Source: Unio delphinus
Taxonomy: Eukaryota > Mollusca > Bivalvia > Unionida > Unionidae
Assembly (NCBI GenBank): GCA_029339505.1
Contig: JAQISU010000115.1
Coordinates: forward strand, 3,001,001-3,065,000
Direction of reading: 5' to 3'
DNA: 64,000 nucleotides
The notes beneath the pieces are model-generated. The model had not been told where the DNA came from. It made no database searches and worked only from the letters and a program-made list of their open reading frames with translations. Below, piece after piece: positions 60,320 to 64,000 of the stretch. The number at the start of each line of letters is the position of its first letter. The first letter of the stretch is position 1. The translations under genes were made by a program, and so were the position numbers.

Positions 60320-60541
60320 TTAGACAGCCATAAAGGCGTCATAGGAATGCCTATTTAAGCTAACACGTTCTGTGTGCAACTGTTTTTTTTTCTTCAGCCT
60401 TTCGCTTTCTTCCTCTTTATGCAAACGTTTCACCTCCAGCTCTTCTATCCTTCGCTGATATAAGAATTGTTCTTGATTGTCATTAACGGATTTGGCCATT
60501 GTGTCAGCAAACATATCTGTCCCAATTGCATCATTATCCAT
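60320..60541 (-). CDS. Possible small coding exon, charged coiled coil
   Basis: The open frame of 73 codons starts MDNDAIGTDMFADTMAKSVN and contains a heptad-like, strongly charged stretch (YQRRIEELEVKRLHKEEESE, then RLKKKKQL; residues about 28-55). A pyrimidine-rich CCATTTTTCAG lies 8-18 nt upstream of the ATG on the minus strand and could be a splice acceptor. No family recognised; it resembles generic C-terminal helices of transposon-derived Myb/SANT proteins only in composition. It could equally be a chance frame. Confidence 0.25.
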   Translation of the reverse strand: MDNDAIGTDMFADTMAKSVNDNQEQFLYQRRIEELEVKRLHKEEESERLKKKKQLHTERVSLNRHSYDAFMAV

Positions 60542-61361
60542 TCTGTTAGCTGAAAAATGGCATCCTTGTACAATCCAACAATTATATCATTATAATGTTA
60601 GCCAAACACTAACATATTTCACCAGTTTCTCGGGAATTTGCTATATCTACAATTACTTATGATGTAAGAATGCCTCTTTTAAATTACCTGGCTACTGTGT
60701 GGCTGTTGAAGAACTATTTCATTAAATGTCGCATTCAATTTTTGCATTTATTAGGATATAATAGGACTGTTGTTGTAATAAATTCATGGTTTAACAACAT
60801 ATACAAAGAAATGTTCTTGCTTATATTTCACTCTCAGTTTACAAAACATCTTCTTAATTTCCTTTTAGAAACTGTAAATGGTTCTTCAGAAGCAGGTACT
60901 TGTCGTTTTAAGGGTCTCCTGGATATTTATTCCAATCAAAAAATGATGACACTGCTTTGAGGAACGGTATTTTTCGTAATGTTGTCCATGATTGGTAATC
61001 ATCCTTTGTTACATGTTTTGAACACAAGATGACTTTGTAACCTAGTCAACGCAAATAAACAAACTATGTTGCGTAAAGGAACTAATACAAAACGCTAAGA
61101 AGAAATATTTTAGGCTTTTACTAAAGTATTGCTATTGAGTAGTAACCGAACTGTTTTAAAAATATATACGGTAAAAGAGAGTAAGTCGTTCGAATGAAGA
61201 ACTTGTATATACTGAAAATTAGTAAAAGACGGCTGGAAAGTTTAAATAATCTGAAATATAAAACATTATTTCATATTTCGAAAACACATATTAAAGTGTA
61301 AATCTTCATTTAAACATGAGTAAAAGCATATGATTTACAATATTCACTTGAAAGAGTTAGC
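60542..61361. other. Unassigned stretch
   Basis: No exon, repeat or motif I can support. Confidence 0.4.
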
Positions 61362-61430
61362 ACCATTAATACTGGCCGCCTTGTATAGCCTATTCTGTGC
61401 TGAAAAAAGACGTTAAACCCTACAACAACA
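61362..61430 (+). mobile_element. SINE family A, 3' tail fragment
   Basis: TACTGGCCGCCTTGTATAGC, then CTGTGCTGAAAAAAGACGTT and AAACCCTACAACAACAA, matches the 3' end of the family A copies at 10584-10846 and 23128-23370. The tRNA-like head is missing. Confidence 0.7.
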
Positions 61431-61724
61431 ATGAAATAGTTGGCTTTCATTTCTTCTTATCTTAGCTATTAATTGGTTTTTCAATGCAGGGTTCTTGAGA
61501 ATTGAGTGTTGGACCATATCTTGAATCTGACGTGCACACATCAATGCTGTGCTGATTTTCGGCTAATATTAAAATATTTGCATCCATAACTTCGGCAGCC
61601 TCTGTATCAGCTTGCTCAGTTAGCCTCGCTCTTTTAATGGAATCTCAAACATGCATATTTTGTTTTAGAGATATCTATTCTCAGTTCCCTCTGTCAAAAG
61701 GAAATCATACTGACAACGTTATTT

Positions 61725-62008
61725 AGCCTAACAGGGCCCAGATACGTTGAACGAACTGCCCTTGATCCAAGACATAAGACATTGTAGTAGTGTTCAACAG
61801 TGCTCTTCAAACTCACCATATTCGACTACAAGAACAGATTAAAAGACATATTAATGTTTACTTCCTTAACTATTGTCAGCATATATATGTTTTGTAATTT
61901 CAAGGTGTTTGTTTTTGTAACCGTGTCGTTATATTAAGTATTGTGTGTTATGTAATATTGCATAGAGCTTCCAAAGACTAGGCAGACATGACATTATTAA
62001 TTACATCC
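61725..62008 (+). mobile_element. CR1-like LINE 3' end
   Basis: One frame reads NELPLIQDIRHCSSVQQCSS, recalling the WNxLPxxIRHxxSVxxFKxxLKTHL end of CR1/L2 ORF2. It is followed by a TTT/GT-rich 3' UTR and then GCATAGAGCTTCCAAAGACT then AGGCAGACATGACATTATTA, a diverged form of the 3' tail at 5241-5326 and 43040-43112. The (ATT)n tail is reduced to one or two units. Confidence 0.68.
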
Positions 62009-62559
62009 ACATTTGACTATGTAATTCGTCACTTTTTATGTCGAATTTAGTACACACCTAGTTTCCCGTCTAGTCAGGATATTATAGTAACGTCTCTAAA
62101 TTTCAATGCTTGACAAACAAACCTACTTAAATCTGACGTTACAGATTTTTATGCCATAAGTTTTGGTACTTTAAATTTCTGAAATATATAAGGTATATAT
62201 AATATTCTTAGTCTGGCATAAATAGTACATGTCAAAATAAATATTCGTTTTCTATTTCTGTGTTACTGGACATGTCAGGCGTAATGTGCCATTACTGAAC
62301 ATGTCAGCTATAACGTATCATTCTCATTTGCTTCGCTTGTTACGGCTCTCGGTCGTTAAATATTGTAGCAGAAAGAAGTGAAATCATCTTGCAACACTGA
62401 CTTTCATTTCTTTTTCACTGTTAAAGTATCATTAGTTCAAAGTTCATTACAATTTTCCAAAGATCATATAAAACAGCAGGTCTTTTAAAAATATATTTTC
62501 TTTGTGCATGTAATCTTTTAACTAAGTACAGTAATTATTAATTATTTCGATCATTTTGG
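62009..62559. other. Unassigned stretch
   Basis: No feature supported. Confidence 0.4.
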
Positions 62560-62781
62560 CGGGGACCCTAGATTTAAGCGCGCAGCCATTTGTGAGCACG
62601 TCATTTGGAAAAAGAAAAACAACAAGTTTTATCTGATTTCGACATAAAAATTTTCTTCTATCGTTTTAAAATTACTTTCTCTCGTTTGATACATTTTTGA
62701 CAAACTACTAAGGCTTGAGGCCCTCGTCAGCGCGGTGCTCGATTGGGCCAAATCGGTCCTATCGGCCTAGGGCCGGCCCTG
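62560..62781. mobile_element. Possible hAT-type DNA transposon end
   Basis: On the minus strand, CAGGGCCGGCCCTAGGCCGA starts at 62781. CAGGGNCGGCCC(T)AGG is a common start of hAT terminal inverted repeats. A loosely similar GGCGGGGACCCTAGATTTAA near 62561-62580 could be the opposite end of a 220-bp non-autonomous element, but the match is weak and no 8-bp duplication was found. Confidence 0.35.
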
Positions 62782-63360
62782 AATAACTGGACAAGTTGTG
62801 GTCATTCACTTTATTACACATATGTACTCGTCAATCGGAGTAACATTTAAACTGTCCGACATACCTTTTGTGGTCACATCAGGCGAAGTATTTAATACAG
62901 GCTGTAGTGGCAAATGCCTTGGTTTTATTCTATCATTAACATCAAACTATGATAATTAATCAAAAATCGGTTGAGTAGCTTAAAGATAATCTATTTCAGC
63001 AGCCGAATTATCTTGAATTCATGTATACATTTCGATACCATTATCTGCCAAAATTCTGCGTCCAATAACTCTTCAAAGATTAAGAAGTGTTTCTCCATAG
63101 CTGTTTACCTCCCTTTGTTTTACACGACCAGCGTCTTTTAAAAAAGAAACAAATGGGTAAATGGTAGTCATATTCAATAAAGCTCTGCTCTTTATTGGTA
63201 TACGCACCAAAGTCGCCAGAAAGTATACATTTATTATATGTTTATTTTTCTTCTGATTTAGCTATGTCAATTTCTATCATTGCAAATATATTTTCTCAGA
63301 ATCAATGTGAAAGTACTCTGCGAAATATACACGCATCCATATATATCTTCTGTCTGTATG
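62782..63360. other. Unassigned stretch
   Basis: No feature supported. Confidence 0.4.
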
Positions 63361-63363
63361 TGT

Positions 63364-63449
<86 letters not shown>
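63361..63449. repeat. (GT)n(GA)n microsatellite
   Basis: About 27 GT units followed by about 17 GA units. Confidence 0.96.
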
Positions 63450-63451
<2 letters not shown>

Positions 63452-64000
63452 ACAACAGAGGTATAAGTTAGTATACCGTACTATAACCCATTATTAAGTC
63501 AACAAAAGATTTTGTTCAAACGATGAAAGGGAGGTAACACCGAAAAGGATATTCAGTGTTGACTGACATCGATTGATATACGTTATGCACATCAATAGAA
63601 CTATGTTCATTGTTACATAACAGAGAGCGTTAAAATCGTCCAAAAGAGAAAGGTTTCGTCATTGCCATATCGAAACGGAACAAAACCGGAAAGAAAACAT
63701 TGTACATTCCTGTACATTATTAGATCACATTCTACAAGTTAACGTGTCAAGTGTTTTAATCCCAACTGACAAGCCTTTATTAAAAACATCAGTTATACGA
63801 CTAATTAAGAAGTAAAACAGATTCCCGGCCGAAGGTCAAAAGTTCATTCTTGTGGATAAAATAGAAATTTGTTACCAATTGACACATGATAAATATAAGG
63901 TAGTCCAGTTATTCGACCTTGACTCAACTAAATGATTCTTAATCGGAAAAAGATAATAAATAAATACAAAAGAGCTTCGTGCACTAATAACACACACACA
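63450..64000. other. Unassigned end of window
   Basis: No feature supported. A (CA)n run begins at the last ten bases. Confidence 0.4.

Overview
Organism and overall character. This is AT-rich, intron-bearing animal nuclear DNA. It is crowded with microsatellites, minisatellites and decayed retroposons, and it holds very little coding sequence. The one recognisable host gene is an RFX6-type transcription factor, so the source is a bilaterian. The mix of CR1-like LINEs, tRNA-derived SINEs with (GTT/AAC)n-type tails and very abundant GATA/ACAT/AGT arrays looks most like a mollusc or another lophotrochozoan. That placement is from memory of such genomes and was not tested by any search. No bacterial operon, CRISPR array, virus, rRNA or stand-alone tRNA gene was seen. 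|| Region 1 (1-21620), 5' end of RFX6 on the minus strand. Coding exon 1 (20997-21150) holds the start codon. Coding exon 2 (1506-1689) holds an acidic stretch and the first residues of the RFX winged-helix DNA-binding domain. The two exons join by a split codon across a 19.3-kb intron; the remaining exons lie beyond position 1. Intron 1 is filled with tandem arrays (notably 9667-10098, 10255-11330 and 15099-16375), SINE copies and a 232-bp CR1 insertion with a 29-bp target-site duplication. Two CACGTG E-boxes lie upstream of the start codon. || Region 2 (21621-48388), intergenic or intronic DNA with no certain host gene. It contains more SINE copies, long (ACAT)n/(ATGT)n arrays, and minisatellites at 30460, 32328, 33945, 35033, 38565, 42306, 43360, 45290 and 45715. 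An old LTR retrotransposon on the minus strand (39398-42089) has two diverged LTRs around a gag remnant. Two places look like promoters: a CpG-dense patch at 36840-37140 with a YY1-like motif and a splice donor, and 47420-47823 with E-box, X-box-like and CCAAT motifs before a possible 27-nt first coding exon. || Region 3 (48389-64000), a graveyard of plus- and minus-strand retroelements. It holds an RNase H-bearing LINE inserted in a minisatellite (48460-51352), an RTE/CR1-type reverse-transcriptase pseudogene (52525-54050), a CR1-like EN-RT pseudogene (54955-57080), a minus-strand CR1 RT fragment (59135-59830), a CR1 3' end (61725-62008) and a possible hAT terminal repeat (62560-62781). || No new biological system was found. 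The most useful results are the assembled RFX6 N-terminus, the dated retroposon insertions, the higher-order structure in several minisatellites, and two candidate promoters.
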